NCBI RefSeq assembly: GCF_003461955.1
Contig: NZ_QTYB01000001.1
Coordinates: forward strand, 52,322 to 116,321
Reading direction: 5' to 3'
From: Ruminococcus sp. AM36-2AA
GTDB taxonomy: Bacteria > Bacillota > Clostridia > Lachnospirales > Lachnospiraceae
DNA length: 64,000 nt
Below the pieces are notes generated by a model. That model did not search any database. It was not told where the DNA came from and saw only the letters and a list, made by a program, of their open reading frames with translations. This document shows, piece after piece, positions 1 through 8,413 of this stretch. Made by a program: the position numbers and the translations under genes. Within the stretch, counting starts at the first letter, position 1. Each line of letters opens with the position of its first letter.

Positions 1-968
1 TGAACAGATTAAAAAAACGGACATGCCAGTTTCTGGTGTTAGTTACCACAGCAGGGTTTTTGACAGGCTGTGGGGGCGGGACTCCAAAGCTGGAAGATGC
101 ACTGAAAAAGACAGCTGCTTATGAACAGGAAACTGTAACTTCACCGGCATCGGATACCCTGGGTGGGGAATGGACAGTGATCGCCCTTGCCCGTTCAGGA
201 GAAACGGTAGATGAAAACTATTTTGAAAAATACCGGGCCAATCTTGAAAAACGGGTCAAAGACCAGGAAGGCGTGCTCAGTGATAACCGTTATACGGAGT
301 ATTCCAGGGCAGTCATGGCATTGAAATCCATAGGAAAGGATCCAACGGATATTGGCGGATACGATATTGAAAAGCCGCTGGAAGATTTTGATGCAGTGGT
401 CTCCCAGGGATTAAACGGTGCCATTTATGCACTGATCGCCTTAAATGCCGATGACCCGGATGCCAATAAAGACGGGGAACTGGAACAGAAATATCTGGAT
501 TACATATTGGAACGGGAAAAAGCAGATGGCGGATTTTCCCTGGATGATAACGCCAAAGACGGGGATGTGGATCTGACCGCCATGACACTGCAGAGCCTGG
601 AACCATACCAGGATGAAGAAGATGTAAAGGAAGTCATTGACAAGGGTGTGGAATTTCTGGCAGATATACAGGACGATGATGGCGGTTATACCGCATTTGG
701 TGCAAAGAGCTCAGAATCTATTTCCCAGACCGTGATCGCCCTCAGTGCGGTAGGCGTAGACTGCAATGAGGATGAACGTTTCCAGAAAGATGGAAAAGGC
801 CTGTATGATACCCTGATGACTTTTTATCAGAAGGATGGAAGTTTTAAACATACCCTGGACGGGGAAAGCAACCCCATGGCAACAGACCAGGGATTCTGTG
901 CACTGGTGGCTTACCAGCGCTACCAGGATAAGGAAAACAGCTTTTTTGATATGACAGACCACAGATAA
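1..968 (+). CDS. Prenyltransferase/squalene-oxidase-repeat lipoprotein (start codon one base outside window)
   Basis: An exported lipoprotein, expected on the outer face of the membrane. Reading in frame from base 3 and assuming an A before base 1 gives an ATG start, a short Lys/Arg-rich n-region, a hydrophobic stretch and the lipobox LTGC with Cys24; the internal GTG at 36 would remove the charged region. The mature part (about 298 residues) is helical and carries spaced DGGF, DGGY and DGSF motifs, typical of prenyltransferase/squalene-oxidase repeats that build an alpha6/alpha6 barrel. This fold is shared with the alpha domain of intrinsic factor/transcobalamin and with complement thioester domains. 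It is followed 16 bp later by the MoxR gene and is in the same operon as a DUF4430 protein. The ligand is not visible from sequence. Confidence 0.8.
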   Translation, partial: NRLKKRTCQFLVLVTTAGFLTGCGGGTPKLEDALKKTAAYEQETVTSPASDTLGGEWTVIALARSGETVDENYFEKYRANLEKRVKDQEGVLSDNRYTEYSRAVMALKSIGKDPTDIGGYDIEKPLEDFDAVVSQGLNGAIYALIALNADDPDANKDGELEQKYLDYILEREKADGGFSLDDNAKDGDVDLTAMTLQSLEPYQDEEDVKEVIDKGVEFLADIQDDDGGYTAFGAKSSESISQTVIALSAVGVDCNEDERFQKDGKGLYDTLMTFYQKDGSFKHTLDGESNPMATDQGFCALVAYQRYQDKENSFFDMTDHR

Positions 969-984
969 GGATGGAGGAAAGAAA

Positions 985-1920
985 ATGCCGCAGAAGATAA
1001 AAGAACTCCAGGATCAGCTGGAGCGGATCATTAAAGGAAAAAAAGATATCACAGATAAGATCCTCATGGCAGTGCTCGCAAAGGGGCATGTACTTCTGGA
1101 AGATGTGCCTGGTGTTGGTAAGACCACAACCGCACTGGCACTGAGCCGTCTTATGGGAATGGAATTCAACCGTATCCAGTTTACACCGGATGTTGTCCCT
1201 TCCGATGTGACCGGATTTACCATGTATGACAAACAGAGCGGACAGTTTTCCTATCGTGCCGGGGCGGTCATGTGCAACCTTTTACTGGCAGATGAGATCA
1301 ACCGTACTTCCAGTAAGACCCAGTCTGCCCTTCTGGAAGTAATGGAAGAAGGAAAGGTGACGGTAGACGGGGAAACCCATTGCGTACCATCCCCATTTGT
1401 AGTCATTGCCACAGAAAACCCGGTGGGGTCTTCCGGTACGCAGCTCCTTCCGGAATCACAGCTTGACCGTTTTATGATCAGTGTCAGCATGGGGTACCCG
1501 GATCACCAGAGCCTGGTGGAACTGTTAAGGGACAGACAGAGGGAAAATCCCCTGGAAAATGCAAAGACCGTAGTCACCCGGGAGGAGGTGCTGGAACTCC
1601 AGAAAGAGGTACAGGAGATCTATGTGGCAGACCAGGTGCTTGATTATGTGGCACATCTTGCAGAGGCTACGAGAAATCATGAACTGATCACACTGGGATT
1701 AAGCCCGCGTGGAACGCTGGCACTGGTAAGGATGGCAAAAGCAGCTGCCTATATGAAAGAAAGGGATTATGTTATTCCAAAGGACGTACAGGATGTCTTT
1801 AAGGACGTTGCGGCACACAGAATGATTCTGGATTCCAAGGCGAGGTATCAGGAAAAATCTGCCCGTGAGATCCTTTCTGAGATTCTGGCAGACGTGGCGG
1901 AACCGAAGGTGGAAGGATGA
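985..1920 (+). CDS. MoxR-family AAA+ ATPase
   Basis: A cytoplasmic AAA+ chaperone-type ATPase of 311 residues, the usual MoxR length. Walker A GVGKTT is at residues 43-48, the Walker B/DEIN block at about 100-107, then a sensor-1 region (ATENPVGSSGT) and arginine-finger region. MoxR proteins act with DUF58 and transglutaminase-like partners in maturing or assembling envelope proteins, and exactly those partners follow here. The start at 985 has GGAGGAAAG in front. Its stop overlaps the DUF58 start by 4 bp (ATGA), so the two are probably translationally coupled. The role in this operon is inferred from family context. Confidence 0.93.
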   Translation: MPQKIKELQDQLERIIKGKKDITDKILMAVLAKGHVLLEDVPGVGKTTTALALSRLMGMEFNRIQFTPDVVPSDVTGFTMYDKQSGQFSYRAGAVMCNLLLADEINRTSSKTQSALLEVMEEGKVTVDGETHCVPSPFVVIATENPVGSSGTQLLPESQLDRFMISVSMGYPDHQSLVELLRDRQRENPLENAKTVVTREEVLELQKEVQEIYVADQVLDYVAHLAEATRNHELITLGLSPRGTLALVRMAKAAAYMKERDYVIPKDVQDVFKDVAAHRMILDSKARYQEKSAREILSEILADVAEPKVEG

Positions 1921-3104
1921 TAAAGGACAGGATCCTGTGGCTCTTGTGGCTGGTCTGCATGGCAGGAGCAGCAGTAATTACAGGCACATGGCTTTTTGCA
2001 GCGGTTCTTTTGCTCACCATTCTTATTTTGATCTTTTCTGCAGGGAGTGTGGTTTTGTCCGGAAAAAAAGCCGTTATCAAACTGCATCTCCCAAAGGCAT
2101 CAGAGAGAATGGAGTGTTTCCATGGAAAAATGTATTTGGAAAATCAGTCTGCATGGCCGGTATTTGGCGGAGCAGGAGTGCTCAGATGGGAAAATCTTTT
2201 TACCGGTGAAAAAGGAGAGATCCCTCTTTCCTTTTCCCTGGGAGGAAAGGAAAAGCAGGTCATCGGGTTTGAGACCGGAAGCAGCTGGTGCGGCTGTATC
2301 AGATTTTGTTTTTCTGATTGGAAATGCCAGGATTTTTTTCGTGTCTTTTCTTTAAAAAGGAAGGCTGATACATGCGCTTATACCGTTGTAATGCCGGAAA
2401 GACAAAAAGGTGAGCTTTCCCTTTTTACAAGGGAAGGATTCGACATGGAAAGTTTCCGCTATTCCGGAAGCCGCCCGGGGGATGATCCGGGAGAAACTTA
2501 TGACATCCGGGAATATCGTTCTGGTGACAGTATCCGGCAGATCCACTGGAAGTTGTCCGGAAAGCTGGATGACATTATGATCCGGGAAAAAAGCTTCCCG
2601 GTGGATGATACGGTACTGATCCTGGCAGAAGCATTTCAGGCAGACCGGGATCCGCAGCGTGCGGAAACGGTGGCAGAAGTCTTTTCCGCAGTCCTTCAGA
2701 GCTTTATGGAAAAGAAGATCTCCTGCCAGGCCGGAGTCTATGACCACAGCACTGGGAAGTTCCGGCTGGAGAAGATCCGTACAGAAGAGGACCGCGAAAA
2801 CATCCTGTACCGCTTCCTGCGTTATGGAAGTGATGCAAAAACACCGGTCACAGTACGGGAATATCTGAAAGACCCGGGAATACAGAATTTTGCAAACTAT
2901 GTATATATAACCGGCGACCCGCAGGACAAAGAAGCAGAACTCCTGGCAGCAAAGGGAGAAGTGACTATCGTAGGATGCGGCACAGGCGGCAGAGACAGTG
3001 GAGGAGAACAGGTATTATGGAAATACGGATCACAGAATCCAAAAGACAGTCAAAAACAGCATATGGAAAACAACTGTCCGGTATCCTGCTGGAAACTGCA
3101 CTGA
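1917..3104 (+). CDS. DUF58 domain protein, MoxR partner
   Basis: A protein of 395 residues with two hydrophobic N-terminal segments (about residues 9-40), a beta-rich middle and the DUF58 signature near residues 190-225 (GSRPGDDPGE, YRSGD, QIHWK), followed by a VWA-like stretch. DUF58 proteins are membrane-bound partners of MoxR ATPases. It overlaps moxR by 4 bp and the next gene by about 88 bp, an unusually long overlap. The last ~30 residues are read from bases that also encode the N-terminus of the transglutaminase-like protein and look low in complexity, so the natural C-terminus may have been extended by loss of an earlier stop. Confidence 0.88.
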   Translation: MIKDRILWLLWLVCMAGAAVITGTWLFAAVLLLTILILIFSAGSVVLSGKKAVIKLHLPKASERMECFHGKMYLENQSAWPVFGGAGVLRWENLFTGEKGEIPLSFSLGGKEKQVIGFETGSSWCGCIRFCFSDWKCQDFFRVFSLKRKADTCAYTVVMPERQKGELSLFTREGFDMESFRYSGSRPGDDPGETYDIREYRSGDSIRQIHWKLSGKLDDIMIREKSFPVDDTVLILAEAFQADRDPQRAETVAEVFSAVLQSFMEKKISCQAGVYDHSTGKFRLEKIRTEEDRENILYRFLRYGSDAKTPVTVREYLKDPGIQNFANYVYITGDPQDKEAELLAAKGEVTIVGCGTGGRDSGGEQVLWKYGSQNPKDSQKQHMENNCPVSCWKLH

Positions 3105-5341
3105 TCTGGCTGAGTGCAGGCGGAGGGCTCCTGCTTTTTATGAGTGTCCTTACTGAGCAGGAACGCATGGCACCGATTTTGGGAAGCGTGCTTCTTATGG
3201 CAGTGTTCTGTACTGCAACAGAAAGAATGGGAAAATATGGGCTTTATGGACGGCTGGGACTGGGAATGGTTTCCATCGCAGGGATCTTCCTGTTCCATGG
3301 ACAGCTCTTAGACGGCATGGCATTATACTGGAATGATATGGCAGACATCCTGGGAAGCCGGGCAGGAATTTACCTCAAAAGGTTTGAGACTGCCGGGATA
3401 CAGGGAGGGGATGCCGCCCGCATGGTATTCCTTATTTATCTTGGAATGGCAGCGGCAGTCTGCGGATTCCTTATCCTGAAATTGAAGTTTTATCTACTGG
3501 TGCTTGCCTGGGCTCTGGTACTTCCTGTCCTTTCGGGAATCCTTGGTATGGAACCGGATGCAGGCACAGGAGTTATTTTTTACATGGGGATCCTTTTGGA
3601 ATTGAATCTTATCCTTTCCCGTTCTGGAAGGAAACGCCACCGGGCAGAGAGCAGCCGGGCATTTTTGACAGGAAGCATCCTGGCATGTGCGGTAATGCTG
3701 GCAGCCGGGATCCTTCTGGAACAGTTTATGCCGTCCGAAGACTATGGTTCCTCGACACTTGTCACAGAAGCTAAAAAAGAGGCCCTGGACGGGATCAGCA
3801 GCCTGCGGTACAGAAAAGGAAAGATCAATACCCTTCCGGATGGAAAGCTGAAAGAATGCGGTGCCTGGAGTGCCTCAGACGATACGGCACTTTCCGTTAC
3901 CATGGAAAATCCGGATTCTCTCTACCTGAGAGGATTTGTGGGAAGCGTGTATGACGGTTCTTCCTGGGAAAGCCTGGATACGGAGGATGCCTATAAACAG
4001 AGGACGCTCTTTTACTGGCTCCATCAGGATGGATTTTATGGGGAGACCCAGCTAAGCCGTGCAAGGGCACTTGCAGATGATGATACCCTTTCTGACAAAG
4101 TATCCGAAGTGGATATAAAAAATGAAAAGGCAGACAGCCGTTATCTCTATACCCCTTATGAGATCACAGAACTGCCTGTCGGATACAGGAAAGAGACACC
4201 GTTTGCTGACAGTATGTTAAAAGCAAAAGGACTCTTTGGAGCAAGAAACTATCACTATCAGGCAAATGGAAACCTGGTAAAAGATTTTACGGTGCTGGGG
4301 GCAAGGGTCTATCAGGCACTTGCCAGGGATGAAGGGGATTCCTACCGTGATGATGAGAGTTATTACAACGCATTTGTGTACAGCCAGGATACGAAGCTGT
4401 CCGGTGCACTGGAAACCCTGTTCCGCAAAGAACTGGGGGACGGTGGAAACCGGGAACAGGGGCATACCGATTACTATACAGCGATCAGCAGGATCCGTTC
4501 CTATCTGGAAAAGAACCTGACTTACAGCACGGCAGCCGATCCCTATACCGGACAGGGGGATTTTGCAGAGGACTTCCTGACAAACACCAGGATCGGCCAC
4601 AGTGTCCATTATGCCACGGCAGCGGCACTGATGTTCCGTTATTACGGGATCCCGTCCCGTTATGTGGAAGGATATCTGGTCACACCGGAAGATATCAAAG
4701 ATAAAAACCCGGGGGATACGATAGAAGTCCCGGGAAAGAATGGACATGCCTGGACCGAGATCTATATGGACGGCCTTGGATGGGTACCGGTAGAAATGAC
4801 ACCGGAATACTACAATGTCATGGAGGAAGCAGACCTCACGGCAGGCCTGGAGGCAAAAGGAGCCAAAGCAGCTGCCATCCCGGAAGCACAGGACGAACCG
4901 CCTGCACAGGAGAACATCCAGACACACTGGAGCTTAAAACTGGCACTGTTCGGAATCGAAAAGCTTCTGATCCTCCTGCTTGCGGTATTTGACCTCTTCT
5001 GCCTGATATTTATCTTTACGGTCTGTGTGCTCCGCATCCACGCAAACAGAAGACGGAGAAAACTGTTTGAAAGTGAAGATGACCGCCAGGCGGTTCGCGC
5101 CATGGCCGGATATGCGCGGCTTCTTTATTATCATGGCCCTGAGCTTTATTCGGAAGATGCCATGAAGTGTTACCGGAAAACAAGCGTTATCGGGGAAAAG
5201 GCTGCGTTCAGTCCCCATGCTGTATCAAAAGAAGAACGAAAGGATACCGCTCTGTGCGTGCAGAAGATGAAAAAAGAACTGAAAAAAGCCAGAAGCTGGT
5301 ATGGAAACTGGATCATGAAATATATAGAAAGGCTGTATTAA
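3017..5341 (+). CDS. Membrane transglutaminase-like protein with Ser in place of catalytic Cys
   Basis: About 774 residues in the TgpA/DUF3488 style: several N-terminal transmembrane helices (to about residue 240), an extracellular transglutaminase-like core, a late transmembrane helix near residues 645-670 and a cytoplasmic tail. The start at 3017 is preferred over the in-frame start at 2975 because GGAGGAG lies upstream and the shorter form begins near the hydrophobic region. In the core the family Cys motif reads GHSVHYA, so residue 529 is Ser (codon AGT at 4601-4603). The His is present (HAWTEIY, H577) and the acidic residue is Glu593 (PVEMTP), a change also common in clostridial relatives. 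It is therefore probably not a classical thiol enzyme; scaffolding or altered chemistry is possible. Confidence 0.85.
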   Translation: MEIRITESKRQSKTAYGKQLSGILLETALIWLSAGGGLLLFMSVLTEQERMAPILGSVLLMAVFCTATERMGKYGLYGRLGLGMVSIAGIFLFHGQLLDGMALYWNDMADILGSRAGIYLKRFETAGIQGGDAARMVFLIYLGMAAAVCGFLILKLKFYLLVLAWALVLPVLSGILGMEPDAGTGVIFYMGILLELNLILSRSGRKRHRAESSRAFLTGSILACAVMLAAGILLEQFMPSEDYGSSTLVTEAKKEALDGISSLRYRKGKINTLPDGKLKECGAWSASDDTALSVTMENPDSLYLRGFVGSVYDGSSWESLDTEDAYKQRTLFYWLHQDGFYGETQLSRARALADDDTLSDKVSEVDIKNEKADSRYLYTPYEITELPVGYRKETPFADSMLKAKGLFGARNYHYQANGNLVKDFTVLGARVYQALARDEGDSYRDDESYYNAFVYSQDTKLSGALETLFRKELGDGGNREQGHTDYYTAISRIRSYLEKNLTYSTAADPYTGQGDFAEDFLTNTRIGHSVHYATAAALMFRYYGIPSRYVEGYLVTPEDIKDKNPGDTIEVPGKNGHAWTEIYMDGLGWVPVEMTPEYYNVMEEADLTAGLEAKGAKAAAIPEAQDEPPAQENIQTHWSLKLALFGIEKLLILLLAVFDLFCLIFIFTVCVLRIHANRRRRKLFESEDDRQAVRAMAGYARLLYYHGPELYSEDAMKCYRKTSVIGEKAAFSPHAVSKEERKDTALCVQKMKKELKKARSWYGNWIMKYIERLY

Positions 5342-5354
5342 GGAGGAAATGACC

Positions 5355-6725
5355 ATGAAAAAGAGAAAAAAGAATAACCGGCTTTCCTTTCTGACAGCTA
5401 TTGTCTGTCTCCTGCTTTTTGCTGGAGTATTATTTCTGGGAATGAAAAACTATGAACCGGAGAAAAGTGAAAATCCGGTACAGGGGGTGAACAGTGAAAG
5501 CTCCTTAAAGGGTTATCTTGGAAAGGGATATGCTTATGCCGGAAGCCAGGAAGATGCTTCCACGGGTGAAGAATCTTCCTTTGAAGAACAGGCACAGATC
5601 CTGGAAGATGAACCGGAGGAAGAACCGGAAAAGAAAAAGGAAGAGGCACAGGCGACTGTCACCCCGGAGCCGACATCAGAGCCGGAAGCTTCCCAGACAC
5701 CGGAACCGGACAGCCAGAAGGAAGATACCCAAAAAGGGGATACCGATCCGGAAGACGGCTCCACAGGAGAGGATAATGACAGCTCCAAAGACAATACCAT
5801 CCATTATGACAAAAATGGTGACCAGGATGATGACAGCCGGAAAGAAACACCGGACCAGGACGATGACCGGAACCAGGATGGGGCGCAGGTACCGCTCAGT
5901 GCAACGCCGACGCCATCTCCGGAGCCGGAACCGACACAGGAACCGGAGGAAGACCATTATCCAACGATCGCCACAGACCTGACTGACGGGGAAACGGTAA
6001 ATGCCGCGTACCGTACATTTTATGTACAGGCGGTAGACTGGTACGGGAACAGCTTATCCTCTACGGCACTGGAAGTAAATGGAAACGGTGAAAGACTTTC
6101 TTCAAAAGGGGAGCCTTCGCCGGGAATCCTGGCTTACCGTCTGGATCTGAATGAGGGCAGCAACACTGTGGATATCAAGGCAACGGATGATGAGGGATGG
6201 AGTACCACGCTTCCAACGTTTACCATCTATAAAGGGGATGAGAGCCAGGAAGAACCTGCCGGCTCCATCACGGTCAGCATTGAGGCGGGGACTGTCGGAC
6301 TTGGGACAATCCTGCCGGCGACATCCATCGACTTTTATCAGGGCGAACAGCTTTCCTCCGTGGTCTTAAGGCTTCTGCAGAACAGCGGGTTTGACTGGAG
6401 AAATGATGGAAGTGCAACAGGAGGTTTTTACCTGAAAGCTATCGGACGCGGCGGCATCACTTCCGGAGCTTCGATCCCGGATGACCTGATGGCGCATCTG
6501 ACAGAAGTAAACTGCCAGCTGTCCGGGCATGATGCCAACTGGCTGGGAGAATTTGATTTTACCATGAATTCCGGCTGGATGTATTTTGTAAACGGTGAAT
6601 ATATGAACATTGGAATGTCGGGCTATTTCCCGGCAGACGGTGACGAAGTAAGGCTTCGCTTTACCCTGTATTCCGGAGCAGATCTGGGTGTCGGGGATAA
6701 CGGCGAAGTATGGGGGGACTGGTAA
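5355..6725 (+). CDS. Secreted DUF4430 (transcobalamin beta-domain-like) protein
   Basis: 456 residues from the ATG at 5355; this start sits 8 nt after AGGAGG (5341-5346), while the in-frame ATG at 5349 is only 2 nt from it. An N-terminal signal or anchor helix is followed by a long acidic, Pro/Glu/Thr-rich low-complexity linker (about residues 70-200), an Ig-like segment, and a C-terminal DUF4430 domain (about residues 300-430) with NSGWMYFVNG and YFPADGDEVRLRF. DUF4430 is related to the C-terminal beta domain of transcobalamin and intrinsic factor. The stop overlaps the next start (TAATG). Together with the alpha-barrel lipoprotein it suggests a split ligand-binding pair; the ligand is not shown. 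Confidence 0.85.
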   Translation: MKKRKKNNRLSFLTAIVCLLLFAGVLFLGMKNYEPEKSENPVQGVNSESSLKGYLGKGYAYAGSQEDASTGEESSFEEQAQILEDEPEEEPEKKKEEAQATVTPEPTSEPEASQTPEPDSQKEDTQKGDTDPEDGSTGEDNDSSKDNTIHYDKNGDQDDDSRKETPDQDDDRNQDGAQVPLSATPTPSPEPEPTQEPEEDHYPTIATDLTDGETVNAAYRTFYVQAVDWYGNSLSSTALEVNGNGERLSSKGEPSPGILAYRLDLNEGSNTVDIKATDDEGWSTTLPTFTIYKGDESQEEPAGSITVSIEAGTVGLGTILPATSIDFYQGEQLSSVVLRLLQNSGFDWRNDGSATGGFYLKAIGRGGITSGASIPDDLMAHLTEVNCQLSGHDANWLGEFDFTMNSGWMYFVNGEYMNIGMSGYFPADGDEVRLRFTLYSGADLGVGDNGEVWGDW

Positions 6726-8386
6726 TGAAAAAAAACAATTTAAAGAGACCGATCATTAACAAATTTATTATCGGGACCCTTTCTGCAGGACTTCTGGCAG
6801 GAGGGGCTGCACCAGAAACAGATGTAATCTTTGTCAGGGAAGTTTATGCAGCAGACAGCACAGAGAGTTCGGAAGGGGAAACGCTGGCAGAACCATCGGT
6901 ACCCGCAGAACCTACCGCCGTTCCGGAGCCGACTGCAGAACCGGAGCCGACCCAGATACCGGAACCAACCGCTGTGCCGGAACCGACTGCTGCACCAGAG
7001 CCAACTGCCACTCCGGAACCAACCGCTGCGCCGGAACCGACGGCAGCTCCAGAGCCTTCCGTTACGCCGGAGCCTTCTGTTACACCGGAGCCTTCTGTTA
7101 CACCGGAACCGACCATCACTCCGGAAGTTAAAAGCAGCAATGCGGATCTGAAAGAATTATATATATCCAGCTCCGATACCTGGGGAAAAGGGATCTTAAA
7201 ACTAGATCCCGCATTAAACAAGGACCATGACAGATACAAGGCGGTTTATGACGGGGAACGTCAGAGCCTGAACATCTGGCTGACAGCGGAAGAAGAACAT
7301 GCCACGGTCAAGATCTATGCGCTGAGCGGAGTGAAGCATTCTACCGTGGAAAAAGATGAGACCATCAAAGAAAGCAACGATGGAAAGGGGCATGTTTACT
7401 GGAAAATCCATTTCGGAGACCAGGAAAAGGAAGCTATGGTCCGGGTGCAGGTAACCGCACAGGACGGCACCCGGAGGGATTATTACCTGACACTTGGGAT
7501 TACGGACCAGACCCCGCCGGAACTGAAAAAGATCAGTGCGAGCAGGATATCCGTGGACCAGGCCTCAGTAGTATATAAGACCAGTGAAAGGGGACAATGC
7601 TATTACCGTGTTATAGAGGCCGGTGCGAAAGTACAGACCCCGGATACCTCAAAAGAGGGAAGAGAAGTACTGAAAGGAAGCGATACCCTGACCATTACAG
7701 GCCTGTCAGAAGGTGAAAAAGATGTGGTGATCGTGGTAAAAGACCTTGCAGGCAATGTAAGCAGTCCGATGGTGATCCGGATCCCTGATGTCAGAAAGAA
7801 GAATAACGGGACAGCGGGAAATGAGGGCAATGGAAATTCCGGTTCGATCGCCCAGAGACCCGGATATGGTGGAAATAAAAGTGAAGCCGGAGTCCCGGGC
7901 AAAGGCAATAATGGGGAAGGATCCCTTACAAATCTGAAAACGGTTGGCGGAAAAGGTACGGCATCCGGAAAGAACGGATTGGATAGCACAGACGAAAACA
8001 AGGAAAAGAAACTGACGGCTTATGCCGGTACGAAGAAAAAAGGCTCCGGTTCCGGTACATCAGGTGAAAAGAAAAGCAGCAAAAAAGCGGATGCCGTAAA
8101 AGACAAAACAAAAGAGAAAACAGAAGCGTCATCCACAGAAGAACTGACTGAAAGCAAAGAAAAAGAGACTACATCCGGGACAGCATCCGCTTCCTCCAAA
8201 AACGAAGGAAAAAGTATCCCGGAACTGGTAGGAAGTAAAGTAACAGACACCTGGACGCACATGAAACTCTTTACCAGGATTCTATCCTTATTTGCACTGG
8301 CAGGAGTTTTGTACCTGCTCTTATGGACAGGAGCGAGACGCAGTTTCAGAAAAATAAAAAGCAGGAATCCACTGCTTCAGCAGTAA
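6725..8386 (+). CDS. Surface protein with EPT-repeat stalk and C-terminal membrane anchor
   Basis: 553 residues from the overlapping TAATG start at 6725, with a GGGGGG stretch upstream as ribosome binding site. Order: signal peptide (cleavage probably after VYAADS), a stalk of tandem EPTxxP units (about residues 60-135), a cadherin-like/Ig-like beta domain with the ending DGTRRDYYLTL, a second Ig-like domain, a Gly/Lys/Ser-rich region, then one transmembrane helix (about residues 520-540) and a short basic tail. No LPXTG motif. It is translationally coupled to the DUF4430 gene and is likely an extracellular partner or scaffold. The DNA repeats in the stalk may vary in number between strains. 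Confidence 0.8.
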   Translation: MKKNNLKRPIINKFIIGTLSAGLLAGGAAPETDVIFVREVYAADSTESSEGETLAEPSVPAEPTAVPEPTAEPEPTQIPEPTAVPEPTAAPEPTATPEPTAAPEPTAAPEPSVTPEPSVTPEPSVTPEPTITPEVKSSNADLKELYISSSDTWGKGILKLDPALNKDHDRYKAVYDGERQSLNIWLTAEEEHATVKIYALSGVKHSTVEKDETIKESNDGKGHVYWKIHFGDQEKEAMVRVQVTAQDGTRRDYYLTLGITDQTPPELKKISASRISVDQASVVYKTSERGQCYYRVIEAGAKVQTPDTSKEGREVLKGSDTLTITGLSEGEKDVVIVVKDLAGNVSSPMVIRIPDVRKKNNGTAGNEGNGNSGSIAQRPGYGGNKSEAGVPGKGNNGEGSLTNLKTVGGKGTASGKNGLDSTDENKEKKLTAYAGTKKKGSGSGTSGEKKSSKKADAVKDKTKEKTEASSTEELTESKEKETTSGTASASSKNEGKSIPELVGSKVTDTWTHMKLFTRILSLFALAGVLYLLLWTGARRSFRKIKSRNPLLQQ

Positions 8387-8413
8387 AAAATCCAAAAGGG
8401 AGGTAAACATCAG

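Noticed and set aside
4217..4927. Long minus-strand open frame (236 codons) inside the transglutaminase-like gene
   Set aside because: It is antisense to a well-supported gene, has no ribosome binding site and has the Cys/Phe-rich composition typical of shadow frames.
6891..7130. CRISPR-like array
   Set aside because: The tandem repeats are in-frame codons for EPTxxP units without unique spacers.
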